This document shows positions 8,272 through 16,931 of a stretch of 64,000 bases of DNA, piece after piece. A program made the translations under genes and the position numbers. Source of the stretch: Pseudomonas sp. HOU2 (GTDB lineage Bacteria > Pseudomonadota > Gammaproteobacteria > Pseudomonadales > Pseudomonadaceae); NCBI RefSeq assembly GCF_040729435.1, contig NZ_CP160398.1, forward strand, positions 2,976,001-3,040,000, written 5' to 3'. Every line of letters starts with the position of its first letter. Within the stretch, counting starts at the first letter, position 1. The notes below the pieces were generated by a model, which saw only the letters and a list, made by a program, of their open reading frames with translations, ran no database searches and was not told the origin of the DNA.

Positions 8272-8721
8272 ATGGCCTATTGGCTGATGAAATCCGAGCC
8301 TGACGAACTCTCGATCAAAGGTTTGGAGAAACTCGGCACAGCGCGCTGGGACGGGGTTCGCAATTATCAGGCGCGCAACTTCCTGCGGGCGATGGCCGTT
8401 GGCGATGAGTTCTTTTTCTACCACTCCAGTTGCCCGGAGCCAGGGATTGCCGGAATCGGCAGGATTATTCAGGCTGCGTACCCGGATCCCACCGCACTGG
8501 AACCCGAGAGCCATTACTTCGACCCAAAAGCCACACCCGAGAAAAACGCCTGGAGTGCGATCGATGTTGCGCACGTCGAGACGTTTGCCCGGGTGCTGAA
8601 GCTCGATTACCTGAAACAGCAGACCGCGCTGGCCGAAATGCCACTGGTGCAAAAAGGCAGTCGCCTGTCGGTCATGCCAGTGACGGCCGAACAGTGGGCC
8701 GCCGTGCTCGGCTTGCGCTGA
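8272..8721 (+). CDS. EVE domain-containing protein
   Basis: Protein of 149 residues made almost entirely of one EVE (PUA-like) domain, a fold that binds modified bases in RNA or DNA. Family features are the N-terminal WLMKSEPDELSI, then WDGVRNYQARNFLR, VGDEFFFYHSSC and GIAGIGRI. The human relative is thymocyte nuclear protein 1. A ribosome-binding site (GAGGAG) precedes ATG 8272. It stands alone, upstream of the yhiI-rbbA-yhhJ operon. The ligand is unknown. Confidence 0.93.
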   Translation: MAYWLMKSEPDELSIKGLEKLGTARWDGVRNYQARNFLRAMAVGDEFFFYHSSCPEPGIAGIGRIIQAAYPDPTALEPESHYFDPKATPEKNAWSAIDVAHVETFARVLKLDYLKQQTALAEMPLVQKGSRLSVMPVTAEQWAAVLGLR

Positions 8722-8842
8722 GAACTTGCCGGTCACGGTTTTTACCGACAAAAGGGGCTAGGCTTGACGCTCATTTGACTGACATCAAGCGAACGGAACG
8801 CTTGAACAGTCAGACTGGAAGCCACTGCCGCAGGATGCCCCC

Positions 8843-9808
8843 ATGTCGACGCACAGCCGCTCTTCACTTCTATACGCCGGTTCGCTCCTGGTGTTACTCG
8901 CCGCCGCTGGCGGATTGGGTTACTGGATGTCCATCAGCAGCCGCCTGGTCGAAGGACTGTCGATGGGCAACGGGCGGCTGGAAGCCACTGAAGTGCAGAT
9001 CGCCAGCAAGACCCCCGGGCGCCTCGCCGAGGTACTGGTCGACGAAGGCGACAAGGTCAACAAGGGCCAACTGCTGGCACGCATGGACACCCGTACCCTC
9101 GAAGCCCAGCGTCATGAGGCCGAAGCCGAAGTGTTGCGCGCCCGGGAAAATCTCAACGCCGCTCAGGCCAATGTGCAATTGCGCCAGAGTGAGCTGCTGC
9201 TGGCCCAACAGGAGCTCGGTCGCTCGCAATCACTGTTCAAGCACGGTTACGTCAGCGCGCAGATCATCGATCAGTTGCAGTCACGCATCGGCACTGGCAA
9301 CGCTGCCGTTGTCGCTGCCCGGGCCCAGGTGTCTGCTGTCAGTGCGGCGATTGGCGCGGCACAGGCTCAAGTCGCACAGTTGACCAGCGAAATTGACGAC
9401 AGCAGTCTGCGTGCGCCGATTGATGGTGTGATCCAGCTGCGCATGGCCGAGCCGGGGGAAGTGCTGGGCGCCGGTGGCCGGGTCTTGCTGCTGATCGATC
9501 CCAACGACCAATACATGAATCTCTATCTGTCAGCCGCAGTGGCCGGACGCCTGGCGGTGGGCGATGAGGCGCGCGTGCTGCTCGATGCCTTGCCCGATAA
9601 CCCGCTGCCGGCAAAAATCAGCTTCGTCGCGGCCAAATCGCAGTTCACCCCCAAAGAGGTCGAGACCCGCGACGAGCGGCAAAAACTGGTGTTCCGCGTC
9701 AAGCTGCGCCTGGTTCAGCCCAGCGCCGTGCCGCAAGCCAAACCCGGCATGCCCGGGGCCGGCTACGTGCGGATCGCGCCCGTCGAATGGCCGGCCAATC
9801 TGCAATGA
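8843..9808 (+). CDS. yhiI: HlyD-family membrane fusion protein (YhiI-like)
   Basis: Periplasmic adaptor of 321 residues, anchored by one N-terminal helix (LLVLLAAAGGLGYWMS, about 15-30). It has the biotinyl-lipoyl half-motifs (GRLAEVLVDEGDKVNKGQLLARMD and later LRAPIDGVIQLRMAEPGEVLGAG) flanking a long helical hairpin. Its stop codon overlaps the rbbA start (ATGA). The trio matches the E. coli yhiI-rbbA-yhhJ arrangement, so it likely links the RbbA/YhhJ transporter to the outer membrane or periplasm. The exported substrate is not known. Confidence 0.9.
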   Translation: MSTHSRSSLLYAGSLLVLLAAAGGLGYWMSISSRLVEGLSMGNGRLEATEVQIASKTPGRLAEVLVDEGDKVNKGQLLARMDTRTLEAQRHEAEAEVLRARENLNAAQANVQLRQSELLLAQQELGRSQSLFKHGYVSAQIIDQLQSRIGTGNAAVVAARAQVSAVSAAIGAAQAQVAQLTSEIDDSSLRAPIDGVIQLRMAEPGEVLGAGGRVLLLIDPNDQYMNLYLSAAVAGRLAVGDEARVLLDALPDNPLPAKISFVAAKSQFTPKEVETRDERQKLVFRVKLRLVQPSAVPQAKPGMPGAGYVRIAPVEWPANLQ

Positions 9809-12531
9809 GCGGCCTTGCGGTTCAAGCGACCGGTATCGCCCACCGCTACGGTAAACAGCAAGCGCTGAGCGACATCGTCTTCAGCCTGCCCGCCGGCACC
9901 CGCTGCGGACTGATCGGCCCCGATGGCGCGGGCAAGTCGAGCCTGCTGGGATTGATTGCCGGCGTGAAGACCTTGCAGCAAGGGCAACTGGAGGTGCTCG
10001 GTGGCGCGATCGAGGATCGCCGGCATCGCGACACACTCTATGCGCGCATCGCCTTCATGCCGCAGGGGCTGGGCGGCAATCTGTACCCGGAGCTGTCGAT
10101 CCGCGAGAACATCCAGTTCTTTTCGACGCTGTTCGGCCTGTCGAAGGCTGAAAGCGAGCAACGCATGCACAACCTGCTGCTCGCCACGGATCTGCTGAAG
10201 TTCGCCGAACGCCCCGCCGGCAAGCTGTCCGGCGGCATGAAACAGAAACTCGGGCTGTGTTGCGCGCTGATCCATGAACCGGATCTGCTGATCCTCGACG
10301 AGCCGACCACCGGCGTCGACCCACTCTCGCGCCGGCGCTTCTGGGAGTTGGTCGACGACGTGCGACGCCAGCGCCCGCAACTGACGCTGCTGGTCGCCAC
10401 GGCCTATATGGAAGAAGCCGAGCAGTTCGAGCATTGCCTGATGCTCGACGCCGGCCAGTTGATTGCCACCGGCCTGAGCCGTGAACTGGCCACCGTCACC
10501 CCCAGCGGCAAACTCGATGACGCCTTCACCCACTTCCAGGGCGACAGCCAGCATGACGCTCAGCCGCTGGTGATTCCACCGCGCACCGGCAACAGCAGCG
10601 ACATCGCCATCGAAGCCCACGACCTGACGCTGCGCTTCGGCGATTTCACCGCTGTGGATCACGTCAGTTTTGCCATTGGGCGTGGCGAGATTTTCGGCTT
10701 TCTTGGCTCCAACGGCTGCGGCAAGACCACCACCATGAAAGTCCTGACCGGGCTGATGCCGGCCAGTGAAGGCAGTGCGACGCTGCTCGGCAACCCGGTT
10801 AATGCCAAGGATCTGGCCACGCGCAAGCGGGTTGGCTTCATGTCGCAGAGTTTTTCGCTGTACGGCGAACTCAGTGTGCGGCAGAACCTCGAACTGCACG
10901 CGCGGCTGTTCGACCTGCCCAAAACCGAGAGCGCGCAACGCATCGAAGCGTTGATCGAGCGCTTCAATCTGCGCGGCGTCGCTGATCAGCCGTCAGGTGC
11001 CCTGCCCCTTGGGCTGCGCCAGCGTCTGTCATTGGCGGTGGCCGTGTTGCATCGCCCTGAAGTGCTGATTCTCGACGAGCCGACTTCCGGCGTTGATCCG
11101 GCAGCTCGCGATGACTTCTGGCGACTGTTGATCGAGTTGTCCCGCGAACAGGGCGTGACGATCTTCCTCTCCACGCATTTCATGAACGAAGCGCAGCGCT
11201 GCGACCGCATCTCGTTGATGCACGCGGGCAAGGTCCTCGCATGCGACACCCCGGCGGCGCTGCAACGCCAGTTTGCGGGGGAGACGCTGGAAGCGGCCTT
11301 TGTCACTTGCCTGGAACAGGCTCAGGGCGCTCAACCATCAGCGCCTGTGGCCGAGCCGCAAATGGCACCGCCGAGCGCTGCGGCAACACCAGTGCCCCAG
11401 CACGGTTTCAGCCTCGGTCGCCTGTTGGCCGTGGCCAGTCGCGAAGGCAAGGAGCTGCTGCGCGACAAAGTGCGCATGGCGTTCGCCTTGGCCGGGGCGA
11501 TTTTCATGATGGTGATCTTCGGTTACGGCATCTCGCTGGACGTGGAAAACCTCGCGTTCGCCGTGTACGACCAGGATCAGACACCGCAAAGCCGGGCTTA
11601 TCTGGAGGCGTTTCGCGGCTCCCGGTACTTCGACGAACAGCCGGCCATTCATGATCCGCAGCAACTGCACCGGCGCCTGCAACGCTCGGAAATCAAACTG
11701 GCGCTGGAGATTCCCCCCGGATTCGGCCGCGATCTGTACGCCGGGCGCCAACCCGCTGTGGCGGCGTGGCTGGATGGCGGCATGCCGTTTCGCGCCGAAA
11801 CCAGCCGTAACTATGTCGAAGCCGTGCACCTGGGCAATCTGCAACAGCTGGCCGAGCAGAGCAGCCCCGCGCTGGCCCACCCGGCGGCGGCCAGTCTGGA
11901 AACCCGCTTTCGCTACAACCAGGACGTGGTCAGCGTCAACGCCATCGGCCCCGGGGTCATGGCGCTGATCCTCGCCTTCATTCCAGCGATGCTCACGGCG
12001 CTCGGCATCGTCCGCGAAAAGGAGCTGGGTTCGATCACCAACTTCTACGCCACACCCCTGACCCGTCTGGAGTTTCTGCTGGGCAAACAGACGCCGTATC
12101 TGTTGATCAGCCTGGTCAACCTGGCGCTGCTGGTGGCGATGAACCGCTGGTTGTTCGGCGTACCGTTCAAGGGCAGCCTGCTGACGCTGGCGTTCGGCGG
12201 TCTGCTGTACGTGTTGGCGACCACCAGCATGGGCCTGCTGATCTCGGCGTTCACCCGCACGCAAATCGCCGCAATCCTCGGCACCATGATCATCACCAGC
12301 CTGCCGACTATCCAGTTCTCCGGGCTGATCGTGCCGCGCTCTTCACTGGAAGGTGCGGCAGCAGTGATGGGCATGCTGTTTCCGGCGGGGCACTTCCTCG
12401 ACATCGCGGTGGGTACGTTCACCAAAGCGCTGGACTTGCGTCAGCTGTGGCCACAGTGCCTGGCGCTGTTCGGGTTCTTTGTCGGGTTCACCGGGCTGAG
12501 CCTGATCATGCTGAAAAAGCAGGAGGCCTGA
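9805..12531 (+). CDS. rbbA: ABC transporter fusion protein RbbA: two ATPase domains plus ABC-2 permease
   Basis: Large protein of 908 residues. ABC domain 1 has Walker A GPDGAGKSS, signature LSGGMKQKLG and Walker B LLILDEPTTGVDP. Domain 2 has GSNGCGKTT, a degenerate signature LPLGLRQRLSLA and LILDEPTSGVDP. A Pro/Ala-rich linker leads to an ABC-2 membrane domain that begins around residue 540 and has five or six C-terminal helices. In E. coli RbbA is described as a ribosome-associated ATPase, but the permease domain and operon point to export. I chose ATG 9805 (overlap with the yhiI stop) over ATG 9787, which lies deeper inside yhiI. Confidence 0.92.
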   Translation: MSGLAVQATGIAHRYGKQQALSDIVFSLPAGTRCGLIGPDGAGKSSLLGLIAGVKTLQQGQLEVLGGAIEDRRHRDTLYARIAFMPQGLGGNLYPELSIRENIQFFSTLFGLSKAESEQRMHNLLLATDLLKFAERPAGKLSGGMKQKLGLCCALIHEPDLLILDEPTTGVDPLSRRRFWELVDDVRRQRPQLTLLVATAYMEEAEQFEHCLMLDAGQLIATGLSRELATVTPSGKLDDAFTHFQGDSQHDAQPLVIPPRTGNSSDIAIEAHDLTLRFGDFTAVDHVSFAIGRGEIFGFLGSNGCGKTTTMKVLTGLMPASEGSATLLGNPVNAKDLATRKRVGFMSQSFSLYGELSVRQNLELHARLFDLPKTESAQRIEALIERFNLRGVADQPSGALPLGLRQRLSLAVAVLHRPEVLILDEPTSGVDPAARDDFWRLLIELSREQGVTIFLSTHFMNEAQRCDRISLMHAGKVLACDTPAALQRQFAGETLEAAFVTCLEQAQGAQPSAPVAEPQMAPPSAAATPVPQHGFSLGRLLAVASREGKELLRDKVRMAFALAGAIFMMVIFGYGISLDVENLAFAVYDQDQTPQSRAYLEAFRGSRYFDEQPAIHDPQQLHRRLQRSEIKLALEIPPGFGRDLYAGRQPAVAAWLDGGMPFRAETSRNYVEAVHLGNLQQLAEQSSPALAHPAAASLETRFRYNQDVVSVNAIGPGVMALILAFIPAMLTALGIVREKELGSITNFYATPLTRLEFLLGKQTPYLLISLVNLALLVAMNRWLFGVPFKGSLLTLAFGGLLYVLATTSMGLLISAFTRTQIAAILGTMIITSLPTIQFSGLIVPRSSLEGAAAVMGMLFPAGHFLDIAVGTFTKALDLRQLWPQCLALFGFFVGFTGLSLIMLKKQEA

Positions 12532-13649
12532 TGCACAAGTTCGCGCACATCCTGCGCCTGGGACTCAAGGAACTGACCAGCCTGCGCCACGACAGCGTGT
12601 TGCTGCTGTTCCTGTTCTACGCCTTCACCGTGGCGATCTACATGCCCGCCGCCGGCTCGGTGATCGGCGTGCACAACGCCAGTGTGGCGATCGTCGACGA
12701 AGATCACAGCGCCCTCTCGCGCCAGTTGGCCCAGGCCCTGCAGCCGCCGGAATTCCAGACGCCGGTGCTGTTGCCTTATGCGCAACTGGATCAGGTCATG
12801 GACAGCGGTCAGTACACCTTCGTCATCAACATCCCGGCGGGCTTTCAAACCGACTTGCTCGCCGCGCGGCAACCGGCGATTCAGGTCAACGTCGATGCCA
12901 CCGCCATGAGCCAGGCATTCATGGGCGCCGGCTACATCGGCCGGATCTTCCAGCGCGAATTGCTCGACTATGCCGGTCAGGGCGATGCAGCCGCCAAGGC
13001 GCCTGTGCTACTGACCACCCGCGCCCTGTTCAACACCAATCTGGAGGGTGGCTGGTTTCTGGCAGTCATTCAGATCGTCAACAACATCACCATTCTGGCG
13101 ATCATCCTCACCGGCACGGCGCTGCTGCGCGAACGCGAACACGGTACGCTCGACCATTTGCTGGTGCTGCCACTGACGGCGCTGGAAATCATGCTGGCGA
13201 AAATCTGGAGCAACCTGCTGGTGGTGGTGCTGTGCACCTGGCTGTCGCTGGAAGTGGTGGTCAAAGGCCTGCTGGATGTGCCGTTGGCCGGCTCGATGAG
13301 CCTGTTTTTGCTGGTGACTGCGGTTTATCTGTTTGCCAGTACCGCGCTGGGCATCTTTCTGGCGACGCTCGCGCGTTCGACGCCGCAGTTCGGCCTGCTG
13401 GCGATTCCGGTGATCATCCCGATGTTGCTGCTGTCCGGCGGCAGCACGCCATTGGACAGCATGCCGCAGTGGCTGCAGTGGGTTATGCAGGGCTCGCCGT
13501 CCACACACTTTGTCAGCCTCAGCGCCGCGATTCTGTTTCGCGACGCCGGGCTGAGCGTAGTCTGGCCGGACTTGTTGGCGCTGACGGCCATCGGCCTGCT
13601 GTTCTTTCTCATCGCGCTGGCGCGCTTTCGCAAAAGCCTGGCGTCCTGA
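12531..13649 (+). CDS. yhhJ: ABC-2 type permease YhhJ
   Basis: Inner-membrane permease of 372 residues. One N-terminal helix (VLLLFLFYAFTVAIYM) is followed by a large periplasmic domain (VIGVHNASVAIVDEDHSAL onward) and a C-terminal block of five helices with the ABC-2 pattern EREHGTLDHLLVLPLTALEIMLAKIW. The start is ATG 12531, which overlaps the rbbA stop (TGATG), so the two are translationally coupled. It is the partner half of the RbbA permease domain. It ends 16 nt from the convergent FliL-like gene. Confidence 0.93.
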   Translation: MHKFAHILRLGLKELTSLRHDSVLLLFLFYAFTVAIYMPAAGSVIGVHNASVAIVDEDHSALSRQLAQALQPPEFQTPVLLPYAQLDQVMDSGQYTFVINIPAGFQTDLLAARQPAIQVNVDATAMSQAFMGAGYIGRIFQRELLDYAGQGDAAAKAPVLLTTRALFNTNLEGGWFLAVIQIVNNITILAIILTGTALLREREHGTLDHLLVLPLTALEIMLAKIWSNLLVVVLCTWLSLEVVVKGLLDVPLAGSMSLFLLVTAVYLFASTALGIFLATLARSTPQFGLLAIPVIIPMLLLSGGSTPLDSMPQWLQWVMQGSPSTHFVSLSAAILFRDAGLSVVWPDLLALTAIGLLFFLIALARFRKSLAS

Positions 13650-13665
13650 ACAGCGGCCAGCGTGG

Positions 13666-14073
13666 TTACTGAATGATCAGGTTGTTGAACAACAGATCTT
13701 CCACCACCGGTTTGCCGGTCTCGTCATTCATCACTTGCTGGGTCTGCTTCAGGGCTTCCTGACGCAGTTTTTCCTTGCCTTCGATGCTGCCCATCGCCTC
13801 GGTGGTCTGCTGAGTGAACAGCGCCACCAGTTGATTGCGGATCAGCGGCTCGTTGGCCTTGACCAGTTTGGTCGCCTCTTCGCCGGTCACACGCAGCGCC
13901 ACGTCGGCCTTGTAGACCTTCAGCTTCGGTGTGCCGTCCAGCCCGTAGTTGCCCACGAACGGCGGGCTCAGGGTGATGTAGTTGACCTTCGGCGCCTCGC
14001 CTTCTTTGGCTTCTTCGGCCAGCGCTGCCACAGGCAGAGACAGGGCCAGCAACAACATGATCCACGCTTTCAC
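13666..14073 (-). CDS. FliL-family periplasmic/membrane protein
   Basis: Protein of 135 residues with an N-terminal signal or anchor (WIMLLLALSLPVAALA) and a FliL-like C-terminal domain: VNYITLSPPFVGNY, LKVYKADVALRV, and the terminal VEDLLFNNLIIQ that matches the end of FliL proteins. I start at GTG 14073 because AAGGAG lies 7 nt upstream; longer in-frame starts have no such site. FliL proteins bind the flagellar stator, but no flagellar genes are near, so this is a FliL paralogue of unknown partner. The same neighbour pair with a quinone oxidoreductase exists in P. aeruginosa, as I recall. Confidence 0.82.
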   Translation of the reverse strand: MKAWIMLLLALSLPVAALAEEAKEGEAPKVNYITLSPPFVGNYGLDGTPKLKVYKADVALRVTGEEATKLVKANEPLIRNQLVALFTQQTTEAMGSIEGKEKLRQEALKQTQQVMNDETGKPVVEDLLFNNLIIQ

Positions 14074-14223
14074 AATTCGCTCCTTATCCGGTTTGCGGCC
14101 TAGCATAACGACCCGCCGCGCAAGCACAAGCTTATGGCTGACTATCAGGGCCGGGCATGCTCGTTGACCCGTTGACTGACACACCTACACTTATCGGCCA
14201 TCACTCCCAAAGGAATAGCCCTG

Positions 14224-15201
14224 ATGAAAGCCGTGCTGTGCAAAGCCTTCGGCCCTGCCGAATCGCTGGTGCTGGAAGACGTCGCCAGTCCTGTCGCGAA
14301 GAAGAACGAAATCCTCCTGGAGGTGCACGCCGCCGGGGTCAACTTCCCGGACACGCTGATCATCGAGGGCAAATACCAGTTCAAGCCGCCCTTCCCGTTT
14401 TCGCCGGGGGGCGAAGCGGCCGGCGTGGTCAGCGCCGTCGGTGAGAAAGTCAGCCATCTGAAAGTCGGCGACCGGGTCATGGCCCTGACCGGCTGGGGCA
14501 GCTTCGCCGAACAGGTCGCGGTGCCGGGCTACAACGTACTGCCGATCCCGCCGTCGATGGACTTCAACAGCGCCGCCGCGTTCAGCATGACCTACGGCAC
14601 TTCGATGCACGCCCTCAAACAACGGGCCAATCTGCAACCGGGCGAGACCTTGCTGGTGCTCGGCGCTTCCGGTGGCGTCGGCCTCGCGGCAGTGGAAATC
14701 GGCAAGGCCATGGGTGCCCGGGTCATCGCCGCCGCCAGCAGCGCGGAAAAACTCGCCGTGGCCAAGGCCGCCGGCGCCGATGAACTGATCAACTACAGCG
14801 AAACCAGCCTCAAGGATGAAATCAAACGCCTCACCGACGGCCAGGGCGCCGACGTGATCTACGACCCGGTCGGCGGCGACCTGTTTGACCAGGCCATCCG
14901 CGCCATCGCCTGGAACGGACGGCTGCTGGTGGTCGGCTTCGCCAGCGGACGCATCCCCGAACTGCCGGTCAACCTCGCGCTGCTCAAGGGCGCAGCGGTA
15001 CTCGGCGTATTCTGGGGCTCCTTCGCCCAGCGCCAGCCGCAGGACAACGCGGCGAACTTCCAGCAGTTGTTCGGCTGGTTCGCCGAGGGCAAGTTGAAAC
15101 CGCTGGTGTCGCAGGTGTACCCACTGAGCAATGCGGCGCAGGCAATCAATGATCTGGGGCAGCGCAAGGCGGTGGGCAAGGTGGTGGTGCAGGTGCGCTG
15201 A
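14224..15201 (+). CDS. NADPH:quinone oxidoreductase, zinc-independent MDR family
   Basis: Cytosolic oxidoreductase of 325 residues of the medium-chain dehydrogenase superfamily. It has the GroES-like N-terminal domain (VHAAGVNFPDTLIIEGKYQ, PFSPGGEAAGVV) and a Rossmann domain with LGASGGVGLAAVEIGKAMGA near residue 150. It lacks the catalytic zinc cysteines, as quinone reductases do, and the C-terminal half keeps VVGFASGRIPELPVNL. A ribosome-binding site (CCAAAGGA) precedes ATG 14224. The physiological electron acceptor is not determined by sequence. Confidence 0.92.
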   Translation: MKAVLCKAFGPAESLVLEDVASPVAKKNEILLEVHAAGVNFPDTLIIEGKYQFKPPFPFSPGGEAAGVVSAVGEKVSHLKVGDRVMALTGWGSFAEQVAVPGYNVLPIPPSMDFNSAAAFSMTYGTSMHALKQRANLQPGETLLVLGASGGVGLAAVEIGKAMGARVIAAASSAEKLAVAKAAGADELINYSETSLKDEIKRLTDGQGADVIYDPVGGDLFDQAIRAIAWNGRLLVVGFASGRIPELPVNLALLKGAAVLGVFWGSFAQRQPQDNAANFQQLFGWFAEGKLKPLVSQVYPLSNAAQAINDLGQRKAVGKVVVQVR

Positions 15202-15283
15202 GTTTTTTCAGGCCGGTGACTCTCGGCGCCGGCCTGATCCGCGCCAGGCAGCAACGCAGTGTCACTTTCGGCGGCGCTGGTTT

Positions 15284-15898
15284 TCAAAGCAACTCACGAA
15301 CCTCTCCCGGCAGAAAACTCATGTATCTACGCATAGGGGCTTCCCGGCAGCCTCTGACGATCATCGGTACGCGTCGGTTCATCTTGGCGATTATTGCCAG
15401 ACGTTGTTCATCGGCCATTTGACTCTTGTGGATCACGTTCGAAACGTAAGCACGGGTGTAATTAAACACTTCTGCGTCGACCCAGGCGTGCTCAGGCATG
15501 TTCCTGAAACCGTCATTGATGACCCGACACTTTACTGACTTCAGCCACTGGTTGATGTCGATCGGCTGATCCCTGGCCAATCGAAAGAGCATCGGCGCCA
15601 CGACAGACTGCTGCGCAGGCCGACCGTCTTCAACCGTCCAGGGTCTGAAGCGCCACTGTGTTATTGCGTCTTTGACCGCCTCAGCCAGATCGGGGTGATC
15701 ACTTCGCACAATCTCGATCGCGCCGACCGATCCATCCGCCTTGACGATAAAGCTGACCCTGACCTCGCCTTCGACCCCAGCCCTGGACAACATCTTTGGG
15801 TAAATCGGCTGGGGATTGTTTTCAGGTATCAGTAAACCTTCTGCCGCCAGTGCAAGACTGAAGATCGTCAATAAAAGCCCCGCAAAAAACCACCGCAT
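15284..15898 (-). CDS. TonB C-terminal domain protein, secreted, function unknown
   Basis: Protein of 204 residues. The signal peptide (MRWFFAGLLLTIFSLALAAEG, cleaved near residue 18) is directly followed by a TonB C-terminal domain: IYPKMLSRAGVEGEVRVSFIVKADGSV then AVKDAITQWRFRPW. There is no cytoplasmic anchor plus proline-rich spacer of a true TonB, so it is unlikely to energise receptors. A C-terminal extension of about 90 residues (from VVAPMLFRL) carries three Cys (KCR, RGCRE region) and matches nothing I recognise. ATG 15898 is chosen for its GGAAGGGG site over longer in-frame starts. No operon partner. Confidence 0.75.
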   Translation of the reverse strand: MRWFFAGLLLTIFSLALAAEGLLIPENNPQPIYPKMLSRAGVEGEVRVSFIVKADGSVGAIEIVRSDHPDLAEAVKDAITQWRFRPWTVEDGRPAQQSVVAPMLFRLARDQPIDINQWLKSVKCRVINDGFRNMPEHAWVDAEVFNYTRAYVSNVIHKSQMADEQRLAIIAKMNRRVPMIVRGCREAPMRRYMSFLPGEVRELL

Positions 15899-16076
15899 GA
15901 TCGCGCCCCTTCCCGAGTGAGATGCCTTATCCGGCAACAGCACAAAGGTTACGGAGCGCGGCCTTTTAACTGAATGGCGCAGCTTCGCTTTTGGATGCAG
16001 GACATTTCCTGATCCCGACGGGAAATCTGACGAAATCGCTGGGTAAATGGGAGTAGGTACATTTTCTGACGGACGT

Positions 16077-16706
16077 TTAGCCGCCGCTCGGCCCGGCCGA
16101 GTCACCTGGCAACAGGTGCTCCTGCACCTTCAGGCTGCGGGACGGAATCAACCGTCCCTTGTCATCGAAGCGCAGGACGATCAGCCAGTCGAAGACCTCA
16201 TCCGGCCATTTTTCCTGGCCCATCAGCGCCGTGGGGTCGCCGCCAAAGGCTTTGAGCAGTTTATTGATATGGCCGTGATGCCAGGCGATCAGCACCGTCT
16301 GCGCCTGATTGCTCTTGCGCAACAGTTTGACCAGTTGATGCAGGTCGCCATTGACGTAGGGCTGCTCGATCACAAGGTTCAGGCGCTGGGCCAGCGGGGT
16401 CAGGGTCAGGCGTGAGCGCGAACTCTCCGGGGTGTCGCCAGCAGCGATCAAACGCTGCGGGACCAGTGCCTGGCCGTCGACCTGCAGCGGATTGAAATAG
16501 TCGACATAGGCAGCGGCGCGCTGTTCGCCTCGGGCATTGAGCACCGATCCCGTATCCGGTTTTTCCGCATGTCGAATGATCAGCACCGTGGCATTGCGCA
16601 GACCGGAATGGGCGGGATGATCGGTGACAATCAATGTCAGCAACACGACGGCAAGTCCCGCTGCCACCAAAAATCTCGGCACCAACATGCGAACCTTCAG
16701 TGACAT
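16077..16706 (-). CDS. Histidine phosphatase family protein (SixA/phosphoglycerate-mutase-like), membrane-anchored
   Basis: Protein of 209 residues with an N-terminal helix (FLVAAGLAVVLLTLIV, about 12-27) and a histidine-phosphatase domain. The catalytic RHG motif appears as IIRHAEKPD (Ala replacing Gly, as in SixA-like members). Later come the core Arg-containing SSRSRLTLTPLA and the second catalytic His in IAWHHGHINKLL. It is probably periplasmic, acting on a phosphorylated small molecule or envelope component; the substrate is unknown. It is transcribed divergently from glpT, which raises a possible but unproven link to phosphate ester metabolism. Confidence 0.86.
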   Translation of the reverse strand: MSLKVRMLVPRFLVAAGLAVVLLTLIVTDHPAHSGLRNATVLIIRHAEKPDTGSVLNARGEQRAAAYVDYFNPLQVDGQALVPQRLIAAGDTPESSRSRLTLTPLAQRLNLVIEQPYVNGDLHQLVKLLRKSNQAQTVLIAWHHGHINKLLKAFGGDPTALMGQEKWPDEVFDWLIVLRFDDKGRLIPSRSLKVQEHLLPGDSAGPSGG

Positions 16707-16868
16707 TGCTTATCTCGGCTGATCAATCGGCTGGACGGGCCGCGAGTCTAAGTCACTCCATGTTCATAAGTGGTGAAAACGCCCTGTTCTTACAGCTGAG
16801 CGACAGGTTCGTAAAAGAACGCGCGAATTCCAACATTTCCACTGTTTTGCCAATGCGAACTGGTGCTA

Positions 16869-16884
16869 TTTTCGGTAACGAAAC
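16869..16884. promoter_or_regulatory. Candidate GlpR-type operator upstream of glpT
   Basis: TTTTCGGTAACGAAAC contains a perfect inverted repeat TTTCG-GTAA-CGAAA, located about 48 nt before the glpT start. It resembles the T-rich/A-rich TTCG-CGAA sites described for GlpR in pseudomonads. A weaker second palindrome GTTC-GTAAAA-GAAC lies at 16807-16820. The assignment is by resemblance only. Confidence 0.4.
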
Positions 16885-16931
16885 TGTAACATTCGCATCC
16901 GCAGTCAAAACAAGAAATCTGGAGCTCTTGA

